From contig NZ_QPID01000002.1 of assembly GCF_003336225.1 (NCBI RefSeq), positions 496,001 through 560,000 of the forward strand: a DNA stretch of 64,000 bases, in the 5' to 3' direction. The translations under genes and the position numbers were made by a program. Each line of letters begins with the position of its first letter. Within the stretch, counting starts at the first letter, position 1. The notes beneath the pieces were generated by a model. That model worked only from the letters and a program-made list of their open reading frames with translations, was not told the DNA's origin and searched no databases. Source of the DNA: Corallincola holothuriorum (GTDB lineage: Bacteria > Pseudomonadota > Gammaproteobacteria > Enterobacterales > Neiellaceae). This document shows positions 1 through 10,645 of this stretch, in pieces.

Positions 1-1493
1 AGTTCCGCTACCTCGACTAAGTTTCTTAGTTCCAATAGGTTGTTACTTACCCTGAAGTAGCTGTAGTACTCAAAGATCTCCTGCTTGAGCAATTGTATGC
101 GGCGTAGCGCACGCTCTAAACGCTTAGTTGTTCGCACGATACCAACATAGTCCCACATAAATAGCCGAAGTTCGTGCCAGTTGTGCTGTAACACTACCTC
201 CTCGTCTGAACAGGTGACCTGACTTTCATCCCAGGCGGGCAATGTTGGGGCACTTGGCTGCGAATCTAATCTTTGCAAAATATCTTTGGCGGCGGCATGG
301 GCAAAAACAACACACTCTAACAACGAGTTGCTGGCCATACGATTGGCGCCATGGAGGCCGGTGTAGGTGACCTCACCGATCGCGTAGAGGTTGTTGAGAT
401 CGCTACGCCCATGCAGATCGACCATTACACCACCACAGGTGTAATGTGCGGCCGGCACTACCGGAATTGGCTCACTGGTAATATCGATGCCTAGCTCTAG
501 GCATTTAGCATAAATGGTTGGGAAGTGGTCTTTGACAAATTCATCGGGCTTGTGGGAGATATCGAGATAGACGCAATCAGCGCCTAATCTCTTCATCTCA
601 TGATCTATCGCTCTGGCCACAATATCCCGGGGTGCTAACTCCTCCCGCGGATCGTAGTCAGGCATGAAACGGGTGCCGTCAGGACGTTTCAGCTTTGCGC
701 CTTCGCCTCGTAAGGCTTCGGTGAGTAGGAAGTTACGGGCTTCGGGATGAAACAGACAGGTTGGATGGAATTGATTGAACTCCATGTTTGCCACCCGACA
801 GCCAGCACGCCAAGCCATGGCGATACCATCGCCACTGGAGACATCCGGATTACTTGTGTATTGGTACACCTTACTGGCACCACCCGTCGCAAGGACGACG
901 AAACGGGCGCGGATCACTTCGACGACCTCTTTGTTACGGTTCCAAACATAAGCGCCGTGGCAGAGATCGTTGTCGGTGCCCAGTTTCTGGCCGGTGATCA
1001 GGTCGACAGCATTGTAGCGCTCGAGTAGGGTCACGTTATCGCAAGCTTTTACCCGATCAACCAAAGTGGTTTGTACTGCTTTGCCGGTGGCATCGGCGGC
1101 ATGAAGAATGCGGCGATGGCTGTGGCCGCCTTCACGAGTGAGATGGTAAGTGGGTTCATCGCCGGGTGAATCAACCTGGTCAAAGGGCACGCCTAGATCG
1201 ATTAGCCACTGGATGCTTTCTCTGGCGCTGCTGGCGGTATATCGCACCGCCGCTTCATCGCAAAGGTCAGCACCCGCCGTCAGTGTGTCTTGAACATGAA
1301 AATCAACGCTATCGCTGGCATCGAAGACCGCGGCGATGCCGCCCTGAGCGTAGAAGGTTGCACCTTCACGAACAGGCCCTTTACTAAGGACTGCAACGGT
1401 TGCGTGTTGACCCAATTGTAGCGCTAGGGAGAGCCCCGCAGCACCACTACCGATAATCAACACATCATAGCTGTGTTCAATTTGCTCCGTCAT
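1..1493 (-). CDS. nadB: L-aspartate oxidase NadB (3' end outside window)
   Basis: This flavoenzyme oxidises L-aspartate to iminoaspartate, the first step of de novo NAD synthesis, in the cytoplasm. The frame opens with [20 protein letters not shown], an FAD-binding GxGxxG Rossmann motif at about residues 15-20, and stays open for 497 codons to the window edge. The family is usually about 530 residues, so only the last few dozen residues are missing. Other family motifs are visible, including a [16 protein letters not shown] segment and FNQFHPT. It is divergent from rpoE with a 187-base gap, the same arrangement as in E. coli. The ATG at 1491-1493 matches the family N-terminus. Confidence 0.95.
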   Translation of the reverse strand, partial: MTEQIEHSYDVLIIGSGAAGLSLALQLGQHATVAVLSKGPVREGATFYAQGGIAAVFDASDSVDFHVQDTLTAGADLCDEAAVRYTASSARESIQWLIDLGVPFDQVDSPGDEPTYHLTREGGHSHRRILHAADATGKAVQTTLVDRVKACDNVTLLERYNAVDLITGQKLGTDNDLCHGAYVWNRNKEVVEVIRARFVVLATGGASKVYQYTSNPDVSSGDGIAMAWRAGCRVANMEFNQFHPTCLFHPEARNFLLTEALRGEGAKLKRPDGTRFMPDYDPREELAPRDIVARAIDHEMKRLGADCVYLDISHKPDEFVKDHFPTIYAKCLELGIDITSEPIPVVPAAHYTCGGVMVDLHGRSDLNNLYAIGEVTYTGLHGANRMASNSLLECVVFAHAAAKDILQRLDSQPSAPTLPAWDESQVTCSDEEVVLQHNWHELRLFMWDYVGIVRTTKRLERALRRIQLLKQEIFEYYSYFRVSNNLLELRNLVEVAE

Positions 1494-1532
1494 ACGTTAT
1501 CATGGTCAATTAATTCAGATGCCTATGTTAGC

Positions 1533-1561
1533 TGAACTGTGACCTGAGATACACTTTCTGT
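1533..1561 (+). promoter_or_regulatory. possible sigma-E-type promoter before rpoE
   Basis: The sequence reads TGAACTG, then 17 bases, then TCTGT. This resembles the sigma-E consensus (GGAACTT, about 16 bases, TCTGA). rpoE is autoregulated from such a promoter in E. coli, so the position fits. The match is imperfect and no start site is known. Confidence 0.35.
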
Positions 1562-1680
1562 CATCAAGTAAAATTATTTAACATTCTTTCGAACTAATTA
1601 ATTTAACGGCAGTCTATGAATGTGTGCATGCTTAGAGCCTCCAGTTCGGAAGCGGTAATTCAAGTGGAGTGGAAGCTCGA

Positions 1681-2259
1681 ATGAGCGAGCAGCAAATCGA
1701 CCAGAAGCTGGTCGAACGTGTCCAGCAAGGGGACAAGAGAGCCTTTAATGTGTTGGTACAAAAATACCAGCACAAGGTAATTAACCTGATTTCTCGTTAC
1801 GTTAAAAATCAAGGCGATGTGCCTGATGTAGCGCAGGAAGCTTTTATAAAAGCATATCGGGCATTACCTGGTTTTAGAGGCGAAAGTGCGTTTTATACGT
1901 GGTTGTATCGTATTGCTGTGAATAGCGCCAAGAACTACTTGGTATCACAGGGGCGGCGACCACCCGCGAATGATATTGAGCCGGAAGAGGCTGAGTATTA
2001 TGAAGGGGCTAGCGCACTACGCGATGTATCAACGCCAGAGAGCTTGGTGTTAACAGATGAGATCAGACAAATGGTCTTCGATACTGTTGATACTTTGCCC
2101 GAGGATTTGAAAACTGCGATCACCCTGCGTGAGCTGGAAGGATTGAGTTACGAAGAGATCGCTGAAGTGATGGAGTGTCCGGTTGGTACGGTGAGATCTC
2201 GTATATTCCGGGCTCGCGAAGCGATAGACAAACAAGTTAAGCCGTTAATAGAACGTTAA
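1681..2259 (+). CDS. rpoE: envelope stress sigma factor RpoE (sigma-E)
   Basis: ECF sigma factor that directs transcription in response to misfolded outer-membrane proteins. The 192-residue product matches the E. coli protein nearly throughout. Sigma region 2 spans about residues 20-90, with QEAFIKAYRAL and FYTWLYRIAVN. Region 4 spans about 130-185, with LRELEGLSYEEIAEVM and VGTVRSRIFRAREAID. A GTG four codons upstream (1669) is in frame, but the ATG at 1681 gives the conserved start MSEQ and follows the GGAGTGGA ribosome-binding stretch. rpoE heads the rpoE-rseA-rseB-rseC operon, so the sigma factor is made together with its own antagonists. Confidence 0.97.
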   Translation: MSEQQIDQKLVERVQQGDKRAFNVLVQKYQHKVINLISRYVKNQGDVPDVAQEAFIKAYRALPGFRGESAFYTWLYRIAVNSAKNYLVSQGRRPPANDIEPEEAEYYEGASALRDVSTPESLVLTDEIRQMVFDTVDTLPEDLKTAITLRELEGLSYEEIAEVMECPVGTVRSRIFRAREAIDKQVKPLIER

Positions 2260-2277
2260 CGTCAGAGGTAGATAAAA

Positions 2278-2904
2278 ATGGCTGCAGATAAACAGCAACG
2301 TCTTTCATCTTGGATAGATAATCAGGTTGATGACGCTATCAGTGATGACATGATCGATGCGTTGCTCGAAGATCAAGAGTTGCAGGATACCTATTCGCGC
2401 TATCAATTGATTGGCGATGCTATCCGCGGTGAGATGCCGCCAGCAATCGATATTGATTTGACTAGCCGAGTTGCGGCAGCTTTGGAAGATGAACCGACTA
2501 TCCTTGCGCCTAAAAGCGAGCCGTCGGCGGCTGTGCAACCGGGCAAGGTGGTGCCGCTATTCAAGCAGCTGGGGCAATATGCGATTGCTGCGACTGTCGC
2601 TGCGGTAGCTGTGCTTGGTGTGCAACAGTATAATCAGCCTGGTAATAGTGAAATTCCAACACCTGTACTTAATACCACGCCATTAACTGGTTTAGCTGCA
2701 CCGGTCAGTTTATCTGCTGCACCAGTAGAAGCGGAGCCGAGTGACGAAGCGAAAGCGCAACAGATGCGAATTATTGAGCAGCGCCGCCGTATCAACGCTT
2801 ACTTGCAAGATCATGAACAGCAGCGCCGTTTACAGCCGATGGAACAGCTTGATCCTGCTGATGAGTTAGCCACAGATACTGATAAAGGATCTGAAGAACG
2901 CTAG
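2278..2904 (+). CDS. rseA: anti-sigma-E factor RseA
   Basis: Inner-membrane anti-sigma factor that holds RpoE inactive until regulated proteolysis by DegS and RseP. The 208-residue protein has an acidic N-terminal domain (about 1-95), which includes LSSWIDNQVDD and RYQLIGDAIRGE typical of RseA. One membrane segment follows at about 99-117, then a periplasmic tail. A Val-Ser pair near residues 143-144 lies about where DegS cuts E. coli RseA; this is an inference from position only. It lies 18 bases after rpoE, and its stop codon is immediately followed by the rseB start. Confidence 0.93.
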   Translation: MAADKQQRLSSWIDNQVDDAISDDMIDALLEDQELQDTYSRYQLIGDAIRGEMPPAIDIDLTSRVAAALEDEPTILAPKSEPSAAVQPGKVVPLFKQLGQYAIAATVAAVAVLGVQQYNQPGNSEIPTPVLNTTPLTGLAAPVSLSAAPVEAEPSDEAKAQQMRIIEQRRRINAYLQDHEQQRRLQPMEQLDPADELATDTDKGSEER

Positions 2905-3891
2905 ATGAAGTTACCTCTAATCAGGTCGTTGTTCACCGGCCTGTTACTCTCCTGCACTGTTTTTTCTGCATCGGGCGCTGAAGCGCCCGAACTTCTTTTA
3001 AGTCGTATGGTGGATGCTTTCCGCCAGCAAACCTATGTAATCTCTATGGTACAGAATTTCGGTGGCCGAATTGAGCCGTTGAGATTCGAACATGGCTTTG
3101 TTGATGGCGTCGAGATTAGTCATTTGAGCTACCTCAACGGGCCTATGCGGGATATCGTGCGTAAAGGGGAAACGGTTTCTTACTTGGAGTCCGAACGCAC
3201 TGCTTATTCATTGAAGGCTGGGCAGATGGATGGTCCCATTCCTCGGGCTTTCTTACGTGGCTTTAAGTCTATTGCTGAGAACTATCAGTTTGTTTTGGGC
3301 GGACGTAGTCGCACCGCTGGTCGTATTGCCCAGTTGATCCGCATTACACCTAATGAAGCGGATCGGTTTGGTCTTTTAGTGTGGGCAGATATTGAAACTG
3401 GTTTCATGCTGCGTGCAGATGTGATTAGCAGTGAAGGGGATCTGGTCGAGCAACTGCAAGTGGTATCCCTGCAACTGTTAGATAAACCGTCGGCTCATCT
3501 CAAAGCTATTGCGACCTCCGAGTTCCCACAAACAGTTGCTACACCAGCCAAGTCAACAGAACGAGAGTTGGTTGAGTGGCGGGTGGGCTGGACACCCTCA
3601 GGGTTTGAACTTGTTGGTAAAGACCAGCATCGTCTGGCGCTGATTAATGACGTCGTCGATTATATGATGTTCAGCGATGGGCTAATAAAGTTCTCTGTCT
3701 ATATCAACAAGGTTGATGACACAGAAGAACGTGGCAGCTTGGTCACTCGAGGCGCTCTTTCTCTATTTAGTTTGATTAATTCCGGTATTGAGATCACCGT
3801 TGTTGGCAGGTTGCCGCCGGAAACAGCTCAACGTATCGCTGAAACCATTTATCCTGTGGTAAACAAACCTAAACCTAAGGAACGGCCTTAA
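2905..3891 (+). CDS. rseB: periplasmic sigma-E regulator RseB
   Basis: Periplasmic protein that binds the RseA tail and protects it from DegS, and that senses mislocalised lipopolysaccharide or lipoprotein. The 328-residue product has a signal peptide (about 1-24, ending in SASGA). A MucB/RseB lipoprotein-like fold with LLSRMVDAFRQQTY and HLSYLNGP follows, then the smaller C-terminal domain (WRVGWTPSGFEL, DGLIKFSVYI). The ATG directly abuts the rseA TAG. The stop codon shares one base with the rseC start, which implies tight translational coupling. Confidence 0.94.
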   Translation: MKLPLIRSLFTGLLLSCTVFSASGAEAPELLLSRMVDAFRQQTYVISMVQNFGGRIEPLRFEHGFVDGVEISHLSYLNGPMRDIVRKGETVSYLESERTAYSLKAGQMDGPIPRAFLRGFKSIAENYQFVLGGRSRTAGRIAQLIRITPNEADRFGLLVWADIETGFMLRADVISSEGDLVEQLQVVSLQLLDKPSAHLKAIATSEFPQTVATPAKSTERELVEWRVGWTPSGFELVGKDQHRLALINDVVDYMMFSDGLIKFSVYINKVDDTEERGSLVTRGALSLFSLINSGIEITVVGRLPPETAQRIAETIYPVVNKPKPKERP

Positions 3892-4376
3892 TGTTTGTTG
3901 AAGAAGCACGGGTAGTGCGATGTCATGACGGCTGGGTTGAGCTGGAAAGCCTGCAAAAAAGCGCCTGTGATGCCTGTAGTGATAAAGGTTGTGGCAACGG
4001 CGTGGTAGCAAAAGCGTTTGGCCACCGTTTGCACCGAATGCTGCTGCCAGATCCCGGCCATTTGCAACAGGGACAAACTGTTCGCGTTGCATTACCTGAA
4101 AGAACCTTGATTACCGGCGCTGTTTTAGTCTATCTATCGCCCATTGCTGGCGCATTGTTTGGTGCCATCATTATCTCTATGGTTCAGCAGCTTAGCGGTA
4201 GCCATAACGAACCAATGCAGATTGTTGCTGCTGTGTTAGGCGGTGTTGCTGGCTGGCTATTTGCTCGTCACCGGGCACGCCAATATGAACGGGATCCTGC
4301 CTGTCAGATTAAGATTTTACAGGGTGATGAAGTGCCATTGACGCTTTCTTCGACACAGCAAGATAGCGACGTTTGA
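3891..4376 (+). CDS. rseC: sigma-E operon protein RseC (SoxR-reducing type)
   Basis: Small inner-membrane protein of the RseC/MucC family, linked in other bacteria to reduction of the SoxR iron-sulphur centre. The N-terminal part has four cysteines (residues 11, 26, 29 and 34, the last three as CDACSDKGC), which could bind a metal or cluster. Two membrane segments follow at about 74-98 and 108-125, and the tail is basic and soluble. At 161 residues it is of usual length. It overlaps the rseB stop by one base (TAATG) and is the last gene of the operon. Confidence 0.9.
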   Translation: MFVEEARVVRCHDGWVELESLQKSACDACSDKGCGNGVVAKAFGHRLHRMLLPDPGHLQQGQTVRVALPERTLITGAVLVYLSPIAGALFGAIIISMVQQLSGSHNEPMQIVAAVLGGVAGWLFARHRARQYERDPACQIKILQGDEVPLTLSSTQQDSDV

Positions 4377-4439
4377 TTAAACAGGGTAGAATTGCCCGCT
4401 TGTTAACGCACTCCTTCGGTTTAACTGGTTTCTGCCTAC

Positions 4440-6236
4440 ATGAAGCATATCCGTAATTTTTCAATTATCGCCCACATTGACCATGGTAAGTCGACCTTAT
4501 CTGATCGCCTTATTCATACCTGTGGTGGCCTAAGTGACCGCGAAATGGAAGCTCAGGTTCTGGATTCTATGGATCTGGAACGGGAACGTGGTATCACAAT
4601 TAAAGCGCAAAGCGTTACGCTTAACTACAAAGCGCAGGATGGTGAAACCTACCAGCTGAATTTCATTGATACACCGGGACACGTCGACTTCTCCTATGAG
4701 GTTTCGCGTTCCCTGGCAGCCTGTGAAGGTGCCTTGTTGGTGGTGGATGCAGGTCAGGGGGTAGAAGCGCAAACCGTTGCGAACTGTTACACCGCCATTG
4801 AGATGGATCTGGAAGTTGTTCCTGTCCTGAACAAAATCGACTTGCCACAGGCAGATCCTGAGCGGGTGGCGGAAGAGATTGAAGACATTGTTGGTATTGA
4901 AGCCACTGATGCTGTGACCTGTTCAGCGAAAACCGGCTTGGGCGTAGACAAAGTGCTTGAAACCATTGTTCGCGACATTCCAGCCCCTGAAGGTGATCCA
5001 GAAGCGCCAACTCAGGCTTTGATTATTGATTCTTGGTTTGACTCTTACCTTGGCGTCGTATCTTTGGTGCGGATTAAGCATGGCTCGTTGAAGAAGCACG
5101 ACAAGATCAAGGTGATGAGTACCGGCCAGGTCTGGGGCATCGATCGCATCGGTATTTTTACGCCGAAGCGAGAAGATACTGACGGTTTGAATTGCGGTGA
5201 AGTGGGTTGGGTGGTTTGTGGCATCAAAGAGATCCACGGCGCGCCAGTGGGCGATACCCTGACCTTGGCACGCAACGGTGCAGAGTTACCGTTGCCAGGA
5301 TTCAAAAAGGTAAAGCCTCAGGTTTATGCTGGCTTGTTCCCAATAAGCTCGGATGACTATGAAGCGTTTCGTGATGCCTTGGCTAAATTGAGCCTGAATG
5401 ACGCATCACTGTTCTATGAACCTGAAAACTCTAACGCTCTTGGCTTTGGTTTCCGGATTGGATTCTTGGGCATGTTGCACATGGAGATCATTCAGGAACG
5501 CTTAGAGCGTGAGTACGACCTTGAATTGATCACCACCGCACCGACGGTGGGCTATCAGGTAGAAACTACCGATGGCGAGCTACTTAGCGTCGACAATCCG
5601 TCTGATCTGCCGCCAGTGAATAATATTCACGAGATCCGTGAGCCGATCGTTGAAGCACATATCTTAGTGCCACAAGAGTACTTGGGTAATGTCATCACGC
5701 TTTGTATCGAAAAGCGTGGCGTGCAAAAAGAGATGAATTATCACGGTAAGCAGGTGGCGCTGACCTATGAGATCCCAATGGCCGAAGTGGTGATGGATTT
5801 CTTTGACCGCTTGAAGTCTACCAGTCGCGGTTACGCATCGTTGGATTACAATTTTGTCCGCTTTGAACCGGCGGATATGGTACGGGTTGATGTGTTGATT
5901 AACGGTGATCGCGTTGATGCGCTTGCTATGATCACCCATAAAGATAATTCGCTGGGTCGTGGTCGCGATCTGGTCGATAAGATGAAAGAGCTGATCCCGC
6001 GGCAGATGTTCGATATCGCTATTCAAGCAGCTATCGGTAATCATGTTATTGCTCGTAGTACGGTGAAGCAGTTGCGGAAGAACGTAATCGCCAAATGTTA
6101 CGGCGGTGATGTTAGTCGTAAGAAGAAGCTGCTGCAGAAGCAGAAAGAGGGTAAGAAACGGATGAAGCAGGTGGGTAATGTGGAAGTACCACAAGAAGCC
6201 TTCCTCGCCGTTCTTCAGGTAGGAAAGAAGTCTTAA
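4440..6236 (+). CDS. lepA: elongation factor 4 (LepA)
   Basis: Ribosome-associated GTPase of the EF-G family, proposed to act on stalled ribosomes or in initiation and subunit maturation. The 598-residue protein has G1 AHIDHGKST (11-19), G3 DTPGH (77-81) and G4 NKID (131-134). The LepA-specific C-terminal domain is present ([18 protein letters not shown] and the basic [17 protein letters not shown] tail). The start codon gives the typical [19 protein letters not shown] opening, although no good Shine-Dalgarno sequence precedes it. lepB follows after 9 bases, as in E. coli. Confidence 0.98.
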   Translation: MKHIRNFSIIAHIDHGKSTLSDRLIHTCGGLSDREMEAQVLDSMDLERERGITIKAQSVTLNYKAQDGETYQLNFIDTPGHVDFSYEVSRSLAACEGALLVVDAGQGVEAQTVANCYTAIEMDLEVVPVLNKIDLPQADPERVAEEIEDIVGIEATDAVTCSAKTGLGVDKVLETIVRDIPAPEGDPEAPTQALIIDSWFDSYLGVVSLVRIKHGSLKKHDKIKVMSTGQVWGIDRIGIFTPKREDTDGLNCGEVGWVVCGIKEIHGAPVGDTLTLARNGAELPLPGFKKVKPQVYAGLFPISSDDYEAFRDALAKLSLNDASLFYEPENSNALGFGFRIGFLGMLHMEIIQERLEREYDLELITTAPTVGYQVETTDGELLSVDNPSDLPPVNNIHEIREPIVEAHILVPQEYLGNVITLCIEKRGVQKEMNYHGKQVALTYEIPMAEVVMDFFDRLKSTSRGYASLDYNFVRFEPADMVRVDVLINGDRVDALAMITHKDNSLGRGRDLVDKMKELIPRQMFDIAIQAAIGNHVIARSTVKQLRKNVIAKCYGGDVSRKKKLLQKQKEGKKRMKQVGNVEVPQEAFLAVLQVGKKS

Positions 6237-6245
6237 GGAAGTAAG

Positions 6246-7163
6246 ATGGCGGGAATATTTTCATCTATTTTGGTATTTGCCACGCTGATCACCGGTGTTT
6301 TGTGGTTGATCGACGCGTTGATGTTCGCGCCAAAACGTAAGTTGGCTGTTGCCGCCGCCGAAACTGCGGCAGGCACAGAGCTTGATGAAGAAGCAAGAGA
6401 ACGCGTGGCACCTCGGCCAGGAGTGTTTGAGTTCGCGGAATCACTTTTTCCTGTCATAGCGATCGTGCTGGTACTGCGCTCATTTATCTATGAACCGTTC
6501 CAGATCCCGTCAGGCTCAATGATGCCTACTCTGTTGGTGGGCGACTTTATCTTGGTCGAGAAGTTTAGTTATGGTCTGCGTGAACCGCTGAACCGGACTA
6601 AGTTTCTGGAAACAGGTGAGCCTAAAAGGGGCGATATTGTGGTGTTTAAGCACCCGCCTCAGCCGCAGATCGATTACATCAAGCGTGTCGTTGGTTTACC
6701 GGGTGATCGCGTCATCTACAAAGACAAGAAGCTTTATATCCAGCCCGCTTGTGTTGATCAGGTGCCTTGCCCAGAGCTGAAGCTGGTTGCTTCCGATGTG
6801 GTTGGTCGCAATGAGTTTAAAGATCCAGCCGGTGGTGTTGTCGATCGTCTTGAAGAAAAGTTAGGTGAGGTCAGCCATCAGATCCTTATCTACCGTGACC
6901 GTGGTGAACCTTGGGTCAATTATTTCCGTCAGCGAGGCTCACGTCCCGGTGAGTGGTTAGTACCTAAAGAGCATTATTTTGTCATGGGTGATAACCGCGA
7001 CAATAGCCTTGATAGCCGCTTCTGGGGGTTTGTTCCTGAAACTCATTTGGTTGGTCAGGCTGTCGCTATCTGGATGAGCTTTGAATTTGACCGTGATCCC
7101 AACAGCTTTTTCAGCTGGGTACCTACCGGTGTTCGCTTTAGTCGTATTGGCGGTATTGAGTAG
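6246..7163 (+). CDS. lepB: signal peptidase I
   Basis: Membrane protease that removes signal peptides from exported proteins. Two N-terminal membrane segments are visible (about 4-25 and 63-80). The Ser-Lys catalytic dyad is Ser91 in IPSGSMMPTL and Lys146 in DYIKRVVGLPGD, close to E. coli numbering. The box E motif MGDNRDNSLDSRFWG lies near residue 250. At 305 residues it is slightly shorter than the E. coli protein (324). A strong AAGGAAG sequence precedes the ATG, and the gene follows lepA at 9 bases. Confidence 0.97.
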   Translation: MAGIFSSILVFATLITGVLWLIDALMFAPKRKLAVAAAETAAGTELDEEARERVAPRPGVFEFAESLFPVIAIVLVLRSFIYEPFQIPSGSMMPTLLVGDFILVEKFSYGLREPLNRTKFLETGEPKRGDIVVFKHPPQPQIDYIKRVVGLPGDRVIYKDKKLYIQPACVDQVPCPELKLVASDVVGRNEFKDPAGGVVDRLEEKLGEVSHQILIYRDRGEPWVNYFRQRGSRPGEWLVPKEHYFVMGDNRDNSLDSRFWGFVPETHLVGQAVAIWMSFEFDRDPNSFFSWVPTGVRFSRIGGIE

Positions 7164-7190
7164 TGCAACTGTATAGTAGCGTGGTTAACT

Positions 7191-7868
7191 ATGGATAATC
7201 TTGCTCGTTTAAGCCGTGCATTGGGATATGAATTCAAGGACATTGCGTTGCTTGAACAGGCACTATCTCACCGCAGTGCCGGTAGTCGTCATAATGAACG
7301 GTTAGAGTTCCTTGGCGACTCTATTCTTAGTCTTGTGATCTCAGAGAAACTCTATGCGCAGTTTCCGAAAGCGAGCGAAGGTGATCTGAGCCGATTAAGG
7401 GCAACGCTGGTTAAAGGCACCACGCTGGCTGAACTGGCGTTAGACTTTAAGCTCGGAGACTATTTACGTTTGGGCTCTGGTGAGCTGAAAAGCGGTGGTT
7501 TTCGTCGCGCTTCCATTTTAGCGGACGCGGTTGAAGCTATTATTGGTGCCGTTTACCTTGATGGCGGTATGCAGGTGTGTGAGCCCTTAGTACTGAGCTG
7601 GTACGATAGTCGGTTGCAGGCGATCAAGCCTGGTGAACACCAGAAAGATGCCAAAACGCAACTGCAGGAACTCCTGCAGAGTCGCAAATTACCTCTACCG
7701 GACTATGCTGTGCTCAACATTGAAGGTGAAGCACATAATCAAACATTTACTGTGTCCTGTCAGGTCAGCCCGTTGAATGAGGCGGTCACCGCTTCTGGTC
7801 CGAGCCGACGTAAAGCAGAGCAAGATGCCGCTGCCCAGGTCCTGGAGAAGCTTTCCCATGAGCGATAA
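7191..7868 (+). CDS. rnc: ribonuclease III
   Basis: Double-strand-specific endoribonuclease for rRNA and mRNA processing. The 225-residue protein has the signature [10 protein letters not shown] (35-44) with catalytic acidic residues Glu39 and Asp43. Asp112 and Glu115 lie in [20 protein letters not shown] double-stranded RNA-binding domain spans about 153-222 ([20 protein letters not shown] and [12 protein letters not shown]). The last 11 bases overlap the start of era, as expected for the conserved rnc-era-recO operon. Confidence 0.97.
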   Translation: MDNLARLSRALGYEFKDIALLEQALSHRSAGSRHNERLEFLGDSILSLVISEKLYAQFPKASEGDLSRLRATLVKGTTLAELALDFKLGDYLRLGSGELKSGGFRRASILADAVEAIIGAVYLDGGMQVCEPLVLSWYDSRLQAIKPGEHQKDAKTQLQELLQSRKLPLPDYAVLNIEGEAHNQTFTVSCQVSPLNEAVTASGPSRRKAEQDAAAQVLEKLSHER

Positions 7869-8760
7869 TACTCGCGCTGGCCTCGTTGCCATTGTTGGCC
7901 GCCCTAATGTTGGTAAATCAACATTGCTTAATGCGCTGCTGGAGCAGAAGGTTTCAATTACTTCAAAGAAACCGCAAACCACACGTCATCGTATTCTTGG
8001 TATTTTGACTGAAGGCCCGGTGCAGGCTGTGTTTGTTGACACCCCAGGGCTGCATATTGAAGAACAGCGGGCGATCAACCGCTTTATGAACCGTGCGGCG
8101 TCTAGTGCGTTGGCTGATGTTGAAATGGTTATCTTCGTGGTTGAGGGCACCCATTGGACAGAAGATGACGAGATGGTGCTAACTAAGCTCCGCCAAGCGC
8201 AAAAAGTGCCGGTGGTTTTGGCCATCAATAAAGTAGATCAGGTGAAGGACAAAGCTGAGTTATTGCCCCACATTCAAAAACTGGCTGCCGATTTTTCGTT
8301 TGAACGAGTGATGCCGATCTCTGCCAGTAAAGGCGAACATGTTGATGAGTTGCGTCAGTTCGTTATTGATTCTCTCCCTGAGTGTGAGCATTTCTATCCG
8401 GAAGACTATATTACCGACCGCTCGCAGCGTTTTATGGCGGCGGAGATCATTCGGGAAAAACTGATGCGTTTTACCGGGCAGGAGCTGCCTTATTCAGTCA
8501 CGGTAGAGATCGAACAGTTTAAGATGCAGCCCAACGGGGTTGCTCAGATCAACGGCTTGATCTTGGTTGAGCGGGATGGCCAGAAGCGCATGGTGATAGG
8601 TAAGGGCGGAGAGAAGCTGAAAACCATTGGCCGTGAAGCACGTCTGGATATGGAGCCGCTATTTGATTGTCGCGTCAATTTGAACCTATGGGTAAAGGTG
8701 AAGAGTGGCTGGGCAGATGATGAGCGGGCATTACGTAGCTTGGGGTATGGCGAGGACTAA
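7858..8760 (+). CDS. era: ribosome-assembly GTPase Era
   Basis: GTPase that binds the 3' end of 16S rRNA and couples 30S assembly to cell-cycle progression. The 300-residue product has a P-loop GRPNVGKS (14-21), G3 DTPG, G4 NKVD and a C-terminal KH domain (about 215-290, with [16 protein letters not shown]). A longer in-frame opening exists inside rnc from 7777, but the ATG at 7858 gives the family start (MSDN then [11 protein letters not shown]). The overlap with rnc suggests coupled translation. Confidence 0.97.
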   Translation: MSDNTRAGLVAIVGRPNVGKSTLLNALLEQKVSITSKKPQTTRHRILGILTEGPVQAVFVDTPGLHIEEQRAINRFMNRAASSALADVEMVIFVVEGTHWTEDDEMVLTKLRQAQKVPVVLAINKVDQVKDKAELLPHIQKLAADFSFERVMPISASKGEHVDELRQFVIDSLPECEHFYPEDYITDRSQRFMAAEIIREKLMRFTGQELPYSVTVEIEQFKMQPNGVAQINGLILVERDGQKRMVIGKGGEKLKTIGREARLDMEPLFDCRVNLNLWVKVKSGWADDERALRSLGYGED

Positions 8761-9492
8761 GTGACGGCCGAGTCGGCATCCGCTTTTTTACTGCACCGTC
8801 GTCCATATCGGGAGACCAGCTTGCTGGTTGACCTGTTCCATCTGGATCTGGGCTATGTCAGGGCGGTATGCCGCGGCGCGCGTTCGAAGTCGAAAGGAAC
8901 CGCTGCGTTAATGCAGCCCTTTACACCGCTACTCGTCGAGCTTTCTGGACGCGGAGAACTGCTCTCCTTGAGGCATGCTGAAGCCGATGGACCCGCCTAT
9001 CAATTCACCGGCAGTGCGCTTTATACCGCTCTTTATCTGAATGAATTATTGGTGCGCTTGTTACCACAGAGTGAGCCGGTTTCTGAACTATTCTCCTCTT
9101 ATAGCGATGCGTTGGCGGCGTTAGCGCAAATGGCAACAGAGATGGTGCCAGATCAGATCCTGCGACCATTTGAACTCCTACTATTAGACACCCTTGGCTT
9201 TGGCATTGACTTTCAGAGTGATACTGAAGGGCATTGTCTATCTGAGCAGCTGAGTTACCGCTGGATCCCTGAGCAGGGATGGCTAGCACAAGTAAGCCAT
9301 AGTGACGTTGCCGTAACGGGTGTTTACCCTGGAGCACATCTGCTGGCAATTGCGCGAGGAGCGTTTGATAATGAAGCTGTTCAGCGCAGCGCCAAGCTGA
9401 TTTGTCGCCAGGCACTATCATCACAGCTAGGCTCGCGCCCATTAAAAAGCCGTGAACTATTTGCACATTTTTTAAAAGGAAAACGACCTTGA
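8761..9492 (+). CDS. recO: recombination mediator RecO
   Basis: RecO helps RecA load onto SSB-coated single-stranded DNA in the RecFOR gap-repair pathway. The 243-residue protein has the N-terminal OB-fold with [18 protein letters not shown] and [12 protein letters not shown] helical middle domain follows. The zinc-finger cysteines found in some RecO families are not arranged as a clear motif, as in E. coli. The GTG start directly abuts the era stop codon. The stop overlaps the pdxJ start. Confidence 0.94.
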   Translation: MTAESASAFLLHRRPYRETSLLVDLFHLDLGYVRAVCRGARSKSKGTAALMQPFTPLLVELSGRGELLSLRHAEADGPAYQFTGSALYTALYLNELLVRLLPQSEPVSELFSSYSDALAALAQMATEMVPDQILRPFELLLLDTLGFGIDFQSDTEGHCLSEQLSYRWIPEQGWLAQVSHSDVAVTGVYPGAHLLAIARGAFDNEAVQRSAKLICRQALSSQLGSRPLKSRELFAHFLKGKRP

Positions 9493-10226
9493 AAGAGATT
9501 TTGCTGGGCGTCAACATTGACCATATCGCCACGCTCCGTCAGGCCCGAGGCACAAATTACCCCGATCCTGTTCACGCGGCTGCAGTGTCTGAAAATGCCG
9601 GTGCCGATGGCATTACTGTGCATCTGCGGGAAGATCGCCGACACATTCAGGATCGTGATGTGGCGTTGTTGAAGCATACGCTGAAAACCCGCATGAATCT
9701 GGAAATGGCTGCGACCGATGAGATGGTGAAGATCGCCATTGAAACTCAGCCAACGTTTGTCTGCCTAGTGCCTGAGAAGCGCGAAGAGCTGACCACTGAA
9801 GGCGGCTTGGATGTGGCAGGGCAGTTGCCACGGATGACACAGGTGGTGAGTGAACTAGCCGCGGCGGGTATTAAGGTGTCGCTGTTTATCGATGCAGACA
9901 AAGCCCAAATTGATGCAGCGAAGGCCTCTGGTGCGCCCTATATTGAATTGCATACTGGCCATTATGCTGATGCAACCGATGAGCAAGTCCAGCAAGCAGA
10001 GCTTGTGCGTATTGCTGAAGCGGCGACCTATGCCGATGGCCTCGGCCTGACAGTTAATGCCGGCCATGGCTTGCATTACCACAACGTCAAACCAATCGCG
10101 GCGATCCCTGAGCTGGAAGAGCTTAACATTGGCCACTCGATCATCGCCCGTGCTGCTTTTGATGGACTGGCAACAGCCGTTGCTGATATGCGCCGGTTGA
10201 TGAAAGAAGCAAGACTGGGAATTTAG
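9489..10226 (+). CDS. pdxJ: pyridoxine 5'-phosphate synthase PdxJ
   Basis: Joins 1-deoxyxylulose 5-phosphate with aminoacetone phosphate to form pyridoxine 5'-phosphate, the last ring-forming step of vitamin B6 synthesis. The 245-residue TIM barrel opens with [18 protein letters not shown] and carries [16 protein letters not shown] and [11 protein letters not shown]. The start is a TTG at 9489 overlapping the recO TGA. It is preferred because an AAAGGAAAA ribosome-binding stretch precedes it and the protein then matches the family N-terminus. acpS follows 2 bases later. Confidence 0.96.
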   Translation: MKEILLGVNIDHIATLRQARGTNYPDPVHAAAVSENAGADGITVHLREDRRHIQDRDVALLKHTLKTRMNLEMAATDEMVKIAIETQPTFVCLVPEKREELTTEGGLDVAGQLPRMTQVVSELAAAGIKVSLFIDADKAQIDAAKASGAPYIELHTGHYADATDEQVQQAELVRIAEAATYADGLGLTVNAGHGLHYHNVKPIAAIPELEELNIGHSIIARAAFDGLATAVADMRRLMKEARLGI

Positions 10227-10228
10227 AG

Positions 10229-10609
10229 ATGCCAGTTGTTGGGCTGGGAACGGATATCGTTGAAGTCGAGCGTATTGAGAGTGCGCTTGCTCGTAGCGGC
10301 CAGCGTTTTGCCGAACGTATTTTGACCGCCGTTGAAATGGAGCGCTTTCTGCAAACATCGCAGCAGGCGCGCTTTTTAGCGAAACGGTTTGCTGCAAAAG
10401 AAGCGGCGGCAAAGGCGTTAGGTACAGGTATTGCTGCTGGTGTCAGTTTTCAGAATATGCATATCGGCAATAATGCAGCGGGTAAACCTGAACTGACTCT
10501 GACGGGCGCGGCTTTGGCACAAGCTGAGCGCTTGGGGGGGACTCATTGGCTGTTGAGTATCAGTGATGAGCGCCACTTTGCAGTTGCAACCGTGTTGATT
10601 GAGGCCTGA
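10229..10609 (+). CDS. acpS: holo-[acyl-carrier-protein] synthase
   Basis: Transfers the phosphopantetheine arm from CoA to acyl carrier protein and so activates fatty acid synthesis. The 126-residue protein has the magnesium-binding Asp9 (GLGTDIVEV) and Glu58 (RFAAKEAAAKALGTG), at the same positions as in E. coli AcpS. It lies 2 bases after pdxJ and ends the operon. A hairpin overlapping its stop codon separates it from the convergent barA. Confidence 0.97.
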   Translation: MPVVGLGTDIVEVERIESALARSGQRFAERILTAVEMERFLQTSQQARFLAKRFAAKEAAAKALGTGIAAGVSFQNMHIGNNAAGKPELTLTGAALAQAERLGGTHWLLSISDERHFAVATVLIEA

Positions 10610-10626
10610 GTGGCTCAGGCCTTTCC
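10602..10626. terminator. bidirectional terminator between acpS and barA
   Basis: A perfect 9-base stem AGGCCTGAG / CTCAGGCCT with a TGG loop (10602-10622), followed by a short T-rich run. It lies between two convergent genes and includes the acpS stop codon. Confidence 0.6.
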
Positions 10627-10645
10627 TTCTATATCCTAGTCGCCA

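Noticed and set aside
5664-6194. 176-codon minus-strand frame inside lepA
   Set aside because: Antisense shadow of a conserved gene; the protein has no recognisable domain and no ribosome-binding site.
9005-9532. 175-codon minus-strand frame inside recO
   Set aside because: Antisense shadow of recO/pdxJ; composition follows the complementary codons.
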